Source: Sanderia malayensis (lineage: Eukaryota; Cnidaria; Scyphozoa; Semaeostomeae; Pelagiidae). From it: a stretch of DNA of 64,000 nt. Position 1 is the first letter of the stretch. Each line of letters starts with the position of its first letter. Under the pieces are notes generated by a model. It was not told where the DNA came from. It was given only the letters and a program-made list of their open reading frames with translations, and ran no database searches. Below are positions 25,601-37,600 of this stretch, piece by piece. Where the stretch lies: positions 4,526,001-4,590,000 of the forward strand of contig RQOL01000532.1 of assembly GCA_013076295.1 (NCBI GenBank). The letters run 5' to 3'. The position numbers and the translations under genes were made by a program.

Positions 25601-28600
25601 TGGCTTGTGATAACTTTGCAAAGCATTGATGGTGCTGAAACTGCAGAAACAGATGGTTGTGGTGCTCCCACTTCTGAGACTTTATAAGCCAGCGCTGCCA
25701 AGTTGGTCCAATAAGACGAAGCAAGGATTGTTGCAGTGCTCGTTGCCAGCCTCTGGAGAAAAGGTTGACAAAGGATATGTTCTTCTAGTCTGTTTCCTCC
25801 TAAAAATTAATACAGTGGAGATGACGTTCCGTCTTCCAACTCTTCAGCAATGAATAACTGAAGTCTGTTTTATCAGTTCGGACTTCAGCTGGTGAAGGAT
25901 TGTTCACAGGCAAATTGATCAGCAAATATCAAACGTCTTGAGCGACCTCTTGTTCATTCAACCGCAAAGACTGCCGCAAAGAATGAACAGGTAATTGACG
26001 TAGTAGGCCTCGGGGTTCATAGAAGAGTTGAAGTGAAGTTGCTTCTCGTGCTTGTGGCAGCTGTTTACTCGTCCAAGAGGACAAATTACAGCGCTCTCTG
26101 AACCCAGCTTCAAGAAGAAAAGGCTGAGAATTTTGCCAAGTATCCAAATTTCCGATTTGAGTTCTTTGGACACAGACAAACGTTTTTCATCTGGCGTTTT
26201 GCTTTTTGTTTATCAAGGTGGGTATTAACAGGGCTCTGTACAGCTCTGAATTCACACCCAAGAAGTTGAGACTTCTAATGTGGACTTCAATTTAGTCATT
26301 GAAGTCCACATTAAATAATTAAAATTCTGGGCTGTTATTGCCCCAGAAAGAAAGCAATAACCGCCAAAAATTTACACTGATATGATTCTTCCTATCCCAT
26401 CAGGTAAAAGTATACAATTGAGCAGTGGGAACAAACTCCATATAGTGAATATTCCCCATGACACCATGTTCAGCCGGAGCTGAACATCCCATAAAGCAAG
26501 TGTACCTCGCCAACCAATACCAATGCACGCTAATAAAACACTGAGGTGCATTAATAGTTCATACAACAATGTCAATAAAACAATTCTAATTCGAGTTGAA
26601 GTAAAGTTAAAAACAAAAAGTACTGTGAAATCTTACCTTGTTTTTGGCATAAAACAACGGTGTGTATACACAGTAGTTAGCTGCTTCAGTGACGCATCTG
26701 ATTGCCTCCAGCAATCGATGCTCCGAATTCAATTGAAATTCTTCAGCGAAACTTTCAAATTCTTTATCTGGCATAAACTGAAGGGTATCAGCAAGTGCAG
26801 CTAGACCAGCAGCAATACCTTTCTTATCCCGTTTTTCAAAACCCCTAAAAAGGCTTGTTGATGTCATAAAACAGGAAGCAGCTTTTTGCCATAGCCCAAG
26901 GCTATGCAATAGGTTTCCTTTCAATTCTATGGACGCTGCTTTGACGATCAGATATTCATCATAATTCTTATACACCCAGCTTCCGGCTCGGCTTTCATTG
27001 GCAATGAGATCATCAAGCATGCGACTTGCACCTGTAAGAAAATCACAAACAATCATCTCATGCCAAAGTTAAACATGGCTCTTCTCATACACCGAATCAA
27101 ACAGATGAATTAAGTATATGACAAGATCGACATTCAACTTGATTAAGTAAGGCAGATTTGACTTAGAGCGGCAGATTGCACTTGAAGTGCAACACCCAGT
27201 TGAATTGTGGGATCCTGTGGCGACGCCAAATTAAACATCAAACTCTTCACTTCCTGTAGACGTTCACTTTTTAGCACGGCAGCACAAAATAAAAAAAATG
27301 GAAAAAGGGATTGCGAAGCCCGCTCTTATCTGTTGTTACTAAAAAGCGGAACAGCCCAAGAACAACCCAAAAACAGGCTGAAAAGTCCAGAAAGAACGCC
27401 AGAACAACCAAAGATTGCAGTGATAGGGTTCTTTCTTTCCCATTCATGGCTTTGAAAGCGCAAAACATTTTTTATTTAATTTTATTAAAAACATTGTTCA
27501 AAACAAAGAAAAAGTTAAATAAGGGATAAAAAAACTAATATAAAAAACTAAATTTAAAAAATTGTCCTGGAACCCCTAACACATAAAAGCATAGAACGTA
27601 AAAGGTTTTGGAAATTTTTGTCCTGATCATCGTCATAACTTCGCAGTATTGTTTGTTTTGTTTGGCTGAAAGTTTTTTGGCCGAAAGCTCATGGTAAATT
27701 TGGCATTCCTTTCCCATAGCACCATTTATGCCAAAGACTAGGGGCGTGAAAGTTCCATTTTCAATTTCAATCACCCTCGGGTTGTATGCACGTTTCTTTT
27801 CATTTTCTGCTTTCTTGAGAATACTTTCTGTTGGTAGATGTTTATTCGATTCGACAAGCACGTTGGTTATTCTTACGCCAAAAAGGCAGTCTGACCATCA
27901 CTGAAAAAACTTCTTGCTTTGACATCCAGCCGGGCGTTATCTTCAGTATTAGCGGAGGATAAAATGAAGGCTTCACCCGTAACCGGTATCAATCTTGGCT
28001 CAATAGCAACATCTTTGCACACTTCTGATAGTATAGTTTCGCTTCAAAATTTCGCATCCTATCCTGTCTCATGTGAACAAAACCTCCCTTCTTGCATTTC
28101 AGGGCATGAGTTGTATTAAAGGCGTTGTTACACGGGCACTTACTTGGTAAGCCTTTCAAAGGTAAAGGAAATTCTTCCTTATTTAATACATAGCCTTCTT
28201 CTTCGAGAGGAATTACAGTCAGCCAATTCAAAGCACCCTTATCTCGAGCCAGGGACAGATGCTTCTGCAATGACTCGGGTATTTTTTCTGCAATAGAATT
28301 GGCTAAACCTTTGCTCCTAGAATAGCATAGAATGGCATTGCCAAAGGGTCACCCTGTGTGTAGTACCCTCAGCAGACTGGATTTATCCACCTCCTGTTAT
28401 AAATAATCGTTGTTCTTGGGTGGTTCCCGGGTCGTTCTTGGGGTTTTCGGCCTGCTCTTAGGTTGTTCACCTTACGTCACCTAAAATGACTGGTTGTTCG
28501 GCTTTTTAGTAACGACGGGCCTTTAGGTCATATCATCTTTCTAAGCATTTCATTTTATTTCACCTTTTGTGGCATTTGACTTGATAGACTTATCTTGAAG

Positions 28601-31600
28601 CTTAAAAATTCCCGATTAGACACAGATGTTGAGATGCACCCACTTTTTATAGAGTACATAAGTGAAGCTAAAACGCTTTATCCGCTAAAGTCTCCCTAAT
28701 TCTATAAAAACTCATATGTCATTTTTTGCTGCAAAGCTCTTTGATACAGGATTTATGATATATTATACATTCTCTGAGGAAATAACAGAAAAAAGGTACT
28801 AAGATGACTGGTCCAGATCACTTTCAATTTTCATAATAAGAAAACATGGACATTTTTCATTGCCTAGGGCACAAGGAGATATTGAAAAAAATAAATCACA
28901 CAAATCCGGAAAATCACAACAATACACAAATTTACCTTGCAAGTCTCCGTAGTTTTTAAGTACTCGCACTTGTCGAGTCAAGAGCTGCGGTGCTATTGGA
29001 GCATCTGGACATTGTCTTTGTATATAATCAACAATTGCCAAGAGGGACCTTGCGTTACCTTTCCAAAACATATAACGATCAATTAAGAAGGCAATCGCGG
29101 CAGCATCTTCATAATCACCTTCAAATAAACTGTGGTAAAGGCATTCCTGCAATAATAAATCAAACGTATATGCTGGGGGAACAAAGCAGACTACAACAGT
29201 ATGATATGATGATATCATATACAGGATTGAACCAGATATTCAAACTCTTTCAATTTAAATTCTTTCAACCTCTTTCAAACGATTCAATGATGATACCCCA
29301 AACTTAATTTTTGCAAGTACTGCGCAAAAATTAAGTACAGAAAAAATGAAACATGTATTATATTATATTTGTATAAAATAAAGATATAAAATAAATTTCA
29401 CAAGAAAGTATTTTATTCTTTCTTTTTCAGGAAAATGGCAAACTATATTGTTATTTTAAATGCCAATGTCACTCAAATCTTGATCAATAACTTTATCCGG
29501 TTCCATATAATAAGAGTTCACTTTCTTTTCATAATATTAAAAAGCCTGTTTGGGGCCACAGATTTAAAAATCTTTAAAATGATCTATATTTCTAGACCAA
29601 TCTGCCACATGGGTGATTCAAAAATAAAAATACAGGGTGATTTATTGATATAAAGAAAATAAAAAAATAAGCTGTTCACTTCTCGATTCATTTCCGAAAT
29701 CAACCGACTTCAAGATTTTAACATTTTTCTGAAAAGTAGTACTTTTTAGACAAATGGCAGCCAGCAGAGATAATGGACCTAAATCAGCTCTGACTGAACA
29801 TTGCTTGGACAAGATACTCAAATGACTTAATGTCCAACCAGTCAAATAATGATTATGAAGAAGGTATGAGATATGTTTTAAGCCAAGAATTAAGTTGCCC
29901 GCAAAAATTTCCGGTTTAAATCTCTTCTTCTGAGGGTTGCCACTATTAAAATCATAATCAAAATCATGTATCGCTCAAAATCAAAAGCAACTGTTTCAAT
30001 TAGAGGCTCCTAATCCCTCATATTAGGGCAGCTAAAAAAAAAAGAACAAACAATTTTCTCACTTCATTATAAATGCGCATCGCATTTTAATGTGCAAAAC
30101 TTCAAAAATTACGAAATTTGCAAAAGTCAATTCGTGAACTTGTTGGTATTAAATAATAGAATAACAATAGAAGGAAGCCTCAATTGAATATAAACGCTTA
30201 TCGTGGGGAAGTCATGATTCTTACTAAAAGCAGAAGTTTACTTTCAGAAATTTATAGAGCCTGATATTACCTGAATAACATCGATTTCCCTCATTCCTGT
30301 CACACCCATGGACGCATTATGCAGATTAAGCAGATCTCCAAGATTATGCATGCTTTTCTTGCTTACTATATCAGTAAATTGCCTGTCAAAACAGAAAGTT
30401 ACAATTTGGACATTCTCATAAAAACAAGTAACAACCCAAAAGGGTAACTGTAATTCTGTCCTTGACACGTGATGTGGGTGGGCGGAGATTTTCAAATCTA
30501 TCAGGGAACAACAAATTTAGAGACAGGTGATTGCATCCATCTTATCTGCTGGTTAATGAAAATATTTTCCACTAATTCCCAACAAAAGTAATATCATTCA
30601 GAAGAAGCATGAAAAAAAATGAAAGAACTATGGCAATGGTATTTACATGGCATATCAAAGATTTTCTCGTGGCAGAATCAAGCTGGATTAAAGCCTAATC
30701 AAAGATGTTTTGAGGATATGCTATTGCCAAATCAGACCCTGCCAAAAATTGCCAGCAAACAACGGCCAGACAACGCAGAAAGTAATTCCTAGAGACATCT
30801 TCAGCTTAAAGTGCGATGCAACGAAATTTTACATTGTCTTTTTATTTCAAAAACCTATGGACTTCAATGCACTGATTAACATGGCGGAAATAAAATTTGC
30901 CAATCGTGTATACTTTATCTACTAACTTTAAAAGTAAGCAATGTTGACCTTTTTCATGCGAAAAACAAGACAACACAGAACATCACTGTGATATCATCAA
31001 ACTAGAGGCACAGAATCATTATAATATTGAAAAGGGGCATTGTCTGTGATATCGTTTCTATGTAAAATTTCATGTTCTTTCCAAATCTGCTTGTTGTCAA
31101 ATGATCAAGTGGTGGTGTGACTGGTCGTGGCAACGTCATATCATACTTTTCCTATGCGCTCTTTAACCGGAAATGAATTTTCATTGGCTAACGCGATTTT
31201 TCTTAGCGACGTGGTAGCAACGGGTCTGGCCATGGATCTTCACAGTGAAAAGCCTATGGAGCTGCGCCCAACTCATGTTTTAAAAGTGGGTTTCATCGCG
31301 TTATTTTGGCAAAATATTGAAAAAATATGCTTTTCTTGCGGGTTCGTATATGATATTTCAAATTTGTCAAGTTTTTTTGTTTATTTTTGTTTCTCGGCTG
31401 TATTTTGCGGTGTGCAAAATGTGCCCTATATATACAAAATTTAGGCCCGTCCGCTAATCAATTGGTCAGTAACTCAATTTTTGGGGTTATGTTTCATTTC
31501 GATTGAGCAAATGATGAATTGCAGAAAACACTAATCATAAATAATAATCATTTTGAGGAAAATGGTGCGGGTTTGTGCTGTCTTGGTTAATTTTCAAATG

Positions 31601-34600
31601 CCCCTTGTGGAAGCTAATGTTTTACAGACTACATCAATATGCAGTTCTGAGATGTTCTGTGTCCATATGACAAAAGGGCCCATTCAAGACTGAATGATAG
31701 CAGTGCAGCTGGCATTAAAAACCAGCAATTTTATTCTCTATCTAAGTTTACATTCTTTGCAATTTAGAAACTATCCTCTTTAACTTAGACCTTCAGTTAA
31801 GCCTGAGCAATCTTGTGCTACTTCAATAGGGTCGTTTGATGTCCAAGGTCCCTCTTACTTTTATTCGAGGGTGTTTCAGTGATTCCATCCAGGGTGCAAC
31901 TTATTAATATACTTGGAAAAAAGTCCAAGCCAGCTGGTTGACTGTTANNNNNNNNNNNNNNNNNNNNNNNNNNNNNNNNNNNNNNNNNNNNNNNNNNNNN
32001 NNNNNNNNNNNNNNNNNNNNNNNNNNNNNNNNNNNNNNNNNNNNNNNTCGTGTATATGTTGGTTATTTTCTGTGACTTTCATATATTACTCAAGCAAATG
32101 TTTTATATATTTGAACCTTATATTATTCCATCTTTCATCCCCAATGGGTTCAAGTACAAGCTGAACTGACATCAGTCGTATTCAATGGACCCATTTTGTA
32201 ATATGGACAGCAAAACAGCTCAAAACTATTGATGTAGCAAAAGAGAATTTACTTGGAAAAGTGCCATCTATTTATTTGCAAAAATTCTGAAATGGATGAG
32301 ATTATGCCATCCTACTATCAAAAAAGGTCAAAATCAATTAAAGAAAAATAACATTTACGAATGCGCAATTCATATTCATGTCTGCAATTCATACAATTCG
32401 TACACTCCTCATACAAGTGAAACATAACATTTCGTACATTAGCTGCGTTTGAAAACTAACGGGCGTTTGAAAACTAACCGAGAAAGCACGAACCCGCACT
32501 ATTAATGATTAGTATTTTCTAGAATTCTGTATTTCCTCGTTTGAAATGAAGTATATAACCCTAATAATTGAGTTTACTGACCAATTGACTGGCGGACGAG
32601 CCTAAATTTGGCATGTTTTGACAAAGCGCAAAATAAAACCCAGAAGTGAAAAATGTTTGAAAAAACTTGACAAATTTGAAATATCATATGCGAACCCGCA
32701 AGAAAAACATATTTTGTTCAATATTTTACCAAAATAACGCGATAGAACCCACTTTTAAAACATGAGTTAGGCGCAGCCCATAGGCTTTTCACTGTGAAGA
32801 TCCATGGCCAGACCCGTTGCTACCACGTCGTTAAGAAAAGTCGCGTTTGTGGCCAAGGTAAACGGTAGAAAACTTATTAATTATTAATTTATTACTTATT
32901 AATTAATGAAGTGGGAAAATATCTTTGAAAGGAAGTCAACGCTGCTCTCAGTCCCGTGGGTATGGGGGAAAGGGGGGAAGGGGGGGCGTCCAATACTATT
33001 TAAATTTCATTGTTCCCAGCACTGGACCTTTGTTTTGTTATTTTTTAACAATAGTAATAATAATAATTAAGATTTACTCACAGTTCCCTACTGCCATGAA
33101 CCGAGTTCATCACAGTTTGCTCAACTGTGGACATATGAAAGGAACAGAAGTTGGTTAATAATTTACTGTGTCATGTCCTAAAGTGAAAGGATGCAATCGT
33201 CCTATTCCCCCTCTACAATTTGTTTATGTAGAGACAAAGTGAACTAGACAACATGTCGCTCTTGGATTATTTCAACTTACTATAAAAATTAGCGAGATTT
33301 GTTGTCATAAGAAAGGATTTAAAGCATTTTTGAATTTTTCCTTATCGTCAATAATCCGTATTTCGTGAGGTAAGTTGCTCCAAACCCTTGGGCCTCCTCT
33401 TGAAAATGAAAGATCACCAAATTGTGTCCTACAGTTGTTAACATTTACTAACATGTGAAACAACAGTGAATAACGCACAGTGAAACAACAACTAGTGCAA
33501 AAGCAAAACATGATAAACAAGTAACAGCAATGGTTGAAATGTTGAGAACATACCCACATCCGATTTCTGGACAAACAAGATTGATTTAATGTGACATTGA
33601 GCTACAACCAGTCACAGCAGAGGGTCTTTCAAAGAAATGTCAATAGGAGAAGAAATGGATCATGTTTTTAATTAAGATCGACTGATTTTATCCAATCTTG
33701 ATTTCTTTGAGCCAGTAAAGAAAAGCGGTTAGAATGTGGAGTTAGAAAAAAAGAAGACAACTGGGAATGGGAAAGTGCTGTCAGTGTCGAAAGAAGACTG
33801 CCAAGCTCTCGGGATCATTGTTGAAAAGTGTCACACTGTAAAAGGGGTGCCTTTTCATACTGCCTCACTACTTATCCACTTGCAATAGCTTCTAAAGTTG
33901 GTAAACTTTGTCAACCAGGCACAAAGGCCAAATTTCGGAATTTTATCATCGAGGAAGCCTATGCATCTACAATGTCACCCCCTTTGCAAGCAACGTAGAT
34001 TTATGATGCCATGGCCATAATAAGAGCTTCGAAGCCAGCAAAAACATAGGGCGAACCAACTGAGATCTTTCATGCCTGCCTTTGCATTGAATGCAGAGGA
34101 GTCCATAATAGTATTTGATAATTACATAGACGACCAAGAATTTTCAATCAAACAAACAACAAGGATTGAAAGAGGCACCATATGGAAACAAATGATCAAG
34201 ATATGATTCAAAGAAAGAATTTTCAAAGCTTCATGCGCAATAACGATAAAGAGGATTCGTTAATCAAGCGGTTCGTGGATTACGTTCAACAACAACAAAC
34301 GATGCATCGCGTGAGTGTTCGGTACACTGTTAATCATTCGGTTCTAAACTAGCAATCATTGAAGACCCAGACAACACGGACAATCATTGCAGACCCTGAC
34401 AGCATTGTTTATGTGATAAAGCAAGCAAACATGGTAGCTTATTACCTGAAAAACTTTGGCACACGAATCCTTCAGAAAATATGTCCTTGTGAGAGCGGAT
34501 GGTATTGTAAAGATGGTGCTTTGAATCGTGGTATGATGGTCCTCAAATACCTCCATCGTCTTCAGCAAGACAAAACAGACCAAATTCTCAGCACATCACA

Positions 34601-37600
34601 GATGTGGAGACTTCTGGGAGTGACACAGACAAAGAAGAATTGAATAACGATTTTGATGTTCGTGATGATAATGCAAATGAAGTAAAAGTTTGGGAGCAGT
34701 TATTTGAAAATCTTAGTTCTGAAAGCGATGAATATGTCAGTGATAACCCTGAATATTTTCCCTAAAAGAACATTTTAGTTATGGTTTGTAATTTTTAACA
34801 AATATCTTACAAGAATTAAGCGAGACCTCATTTGACTAAACCCAATAAAGGAAATTTAATATTACTGGAGAAACACGGATCCCCCTGCACCCCTCATACC
34901 CATGGGACTAAGAGCAGCGTTGGTTTCCTTTTAAATATATTTTTCCATTTGATTTAATACGTTTTCCACCGTTTACCTGGTCCACAACGTAGGACAAATG
35001 TGATATGACGTTACATGACTACGCCCAGTCACACCCACCACTAAATCAAGTGGTAACAAGCAAATTCGGAAAAAGCATGAAATTTTACATAGGAAAAATA
35101 TCACAGACAATGTCTGTTTTCAATATTTAAAATATTTTGCGCCTGTACCTATCTATTGTGTCTGCAAAGTCAAGCAGGCATTCTTCTGTTGAAATTCAAA
35201 ATGGCAAGCTTTGAGTGAGCACACACAACGGGTATCTCGAAAGCAATAAATCATACAATCATTTACAGGTAGAGATACATAACAGAGACAACTGTACGAT
35301 TACTCAGTGTTGCGAAAAAGTATCGCTTCATATTGTTGCTGATAGTATTTTAAAACCAATCAAACATAACAGGGTCTTTTTAAGGAGTTCAGGAGACAGA
35401 CATCATTCGCACCCGCCGACTAGGATGGCTGGATTTTGTTAATTGTAGCGCTCATTTTTGCTTTGAAGTAAAAGGAGATATTGTGAAAGAATTAAGGATG
35501 AGATTAAAGCTAAAATCAAAAGCTATTCCTGCAAATGCAGCAAACAAGCTCGTAACCCAAAGTGTGACTCTTAGCTTTAATCAGGCCTAAGCACTCTTCG
35601 CCCGGAGTGGTTAGGTCCGAGCGAGGGTTGGTAGGTCACTGCGCATGCCTATTGCCAAAGGTCTGGTGAGAAATTGCCAAAAAATGCCAATAAAAAACTA
35701 AACAAAATATGCCAAAAATCGCCAATTTTTCTCATATAGTGCCAAATTTGTGCAAAAAGTGCCAAGTAAAACTGAAAATTGTCAGAAATTGCGCATGCGC
35801 ATTCCTTCGTGGGGCGTGCATGAGAAACATGTTGAAAGCAAAAAATATCTGACACATTACTTGATATTTAATTTATATGAACAACAGTGAAGGCAAACGC
35901 TGTATTGGTTTCATGACCTAGTCTTTATGAATGAGATTTGTTTTGAGTCAGACGTTATTTTTAAAACATTATTAAAATTGTTTAGATTTAGATTGTACAT
36001 GTACATTTTGGTGATTTCATGGAGTTGAGTCGAGATAAGACAAAAATCTGCAATTTTTATTTTTTAAGGTAAATTATTTACACAAAATTGCCAAAAATAT
36101 GCCATATTGCCAAAAGATGAATCCACTGCCAGCAAGGTGCTGAAAAACGCCAAAATTCTAAAATTTGGCAATAAAATTGCCAATATACCAACCCTGTGAG
36201 CCGACCAAAACAAGGATTTTCGGGATATTTGTGGTGATATCTAAGGAATGTTAATTTCTGAAGCTTTGAAAAATAGTTAAATGTGTGTGATTTCAAGTTA
36301 AAGTAAGTTATTACAAAAGGTAACAGCTGGGATAAGCCACATCAAGCCAAATCGTGTCTTGCTGCAGACACTAGAAGAAGTAATGGGGACGCGGAGTGAC
36401 GTCATGATTTTTTGGAGGTACCCATTTTCAAAATTAAATTATCTCTCCAACGTTGAATGAAGCTAGACAAATTGTTTTCAAAAAGAGGGCTAAAAGATTC
36501 GCCCTTACAATAGTGCCACCGCAGCTCAAATATTCTCACCCTGAGCGGAGTTATTAAAAAATCCAGACAACGTTTGGAAAACTCCATTGACATTCATTGG
36601 AACCGGACAAATTCTTCGTGGTGGTAGTTTGCACAAAAGTGGCCCGATTCAAGGTGAAATTAAAGTAACTTATACTTGTCAGATGTACGTCAAAAATGCA
36701 CCAAACCGACCAGTACATCTTTGAATTTCAATTAAGACCAAAAAAATGAACAAGTAAAATTTCGTTGCAAAGTCATAAGTCACGGAACGCCACACTGTAA
36801 GTTGTATGAAGGCCAAGAGTGTGCTCAGGAACTACATGACAAATCAATCCCTTGCTGTAGCCTCAGAGCCATCTCTCAGGGCCCAGAGAATTGACAATTG
36901 AAACCTTGTTGTAGGAAATCAAAACAAAATAATAAAAGGGGTTCTATAGATTTCAGTTAAGTTTGAAGAGGTAATCATAAAATTTGCAGCTGGCATAATT
37001 TCTTGCGAAAACTCCCTAGTTCATATTTGTTTTTGTTTGTTTTTGTTTACCTGTTTTCAATAATATTAATTTTGTGAGTTTTGATAAAAATAATGTTCAT
37101 GCACCCCAAGATATAAAAAAAGCAATCATGTGACATCTGCCCCAATCTATTGTTCTCTGATAGACTTCGACCCACCAGAATCCGGGTACCCTGTTTGCAA
37201 TTGTCTGATAGGAAATTCCCTGTCCATAACCTTTATATTGCATTGTTCCTGAAAACTCTTCACAGGATAGTTAGATATTAAATCAAAATTGTTTATAACG
37301 ACCGACTTGCTAATTAATAGCAAATCGGTCGTTATGACAGGTTTCTGGTGCTTCTCATTAAACATAGATAATTCGATGCTCAAGTCAACGCAAAGGGTCA
37401 ACATTTCACCATTACCATGATTCAGGTATGTATGGCCAGTCTCGTTGCCTAGCACCCTTTAGTAATTCTTGTAATTCTTTATGAAGCAAACGCCTCCATA
37501 GTTCTGAAGCACTAAATGATGCCCGGAATTTCTCAGTCTTGTCTACTCTTTGATCAGAATTGATCGCTGCTAGCCCCCTTTTCACGCAATTCTTTAACCA

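Larger units (their letters stand above)
32838..34998 (+). mobile_element. nested TIR element with GGTAAACGGT ends
   Basis: Left end: ttgtggccaaggtaaacggt, then agaaaac ... ggaagtcaacgctgctct (32846-32950). Right end, read on the minus strand: ttgtggaccaggtaaacggt, then ggaaaac ... ggaaaccaacgctgctct (34996-34905). The inverted repeats are about 110 bp long. The interior carries a degraded coding region (33780-34770) and a LINE 3' fragment. It could be an autonomous element of unknown superfamily or a composite. Confidence 0.72.
32446..35150 (-). repeat. right arm of the inverted repeat, split by a nested element
   Basis: 32446-32837 matches 31616-31190 in inverse order and 34999-35150 matches about 31155-31005. 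The 2.1 kb between these halves is a separate TIR element inserted into the arm, which dates it after the inverted repeat. Confidence 0.72.

Noticed and set aside
37147..37455. Minus-strand frame just past exon 1 of gene A
   Set aside because: Overlaps the exon 1 donor in a different frame and includes a fold-back palindrome; no phase-compatible splice.
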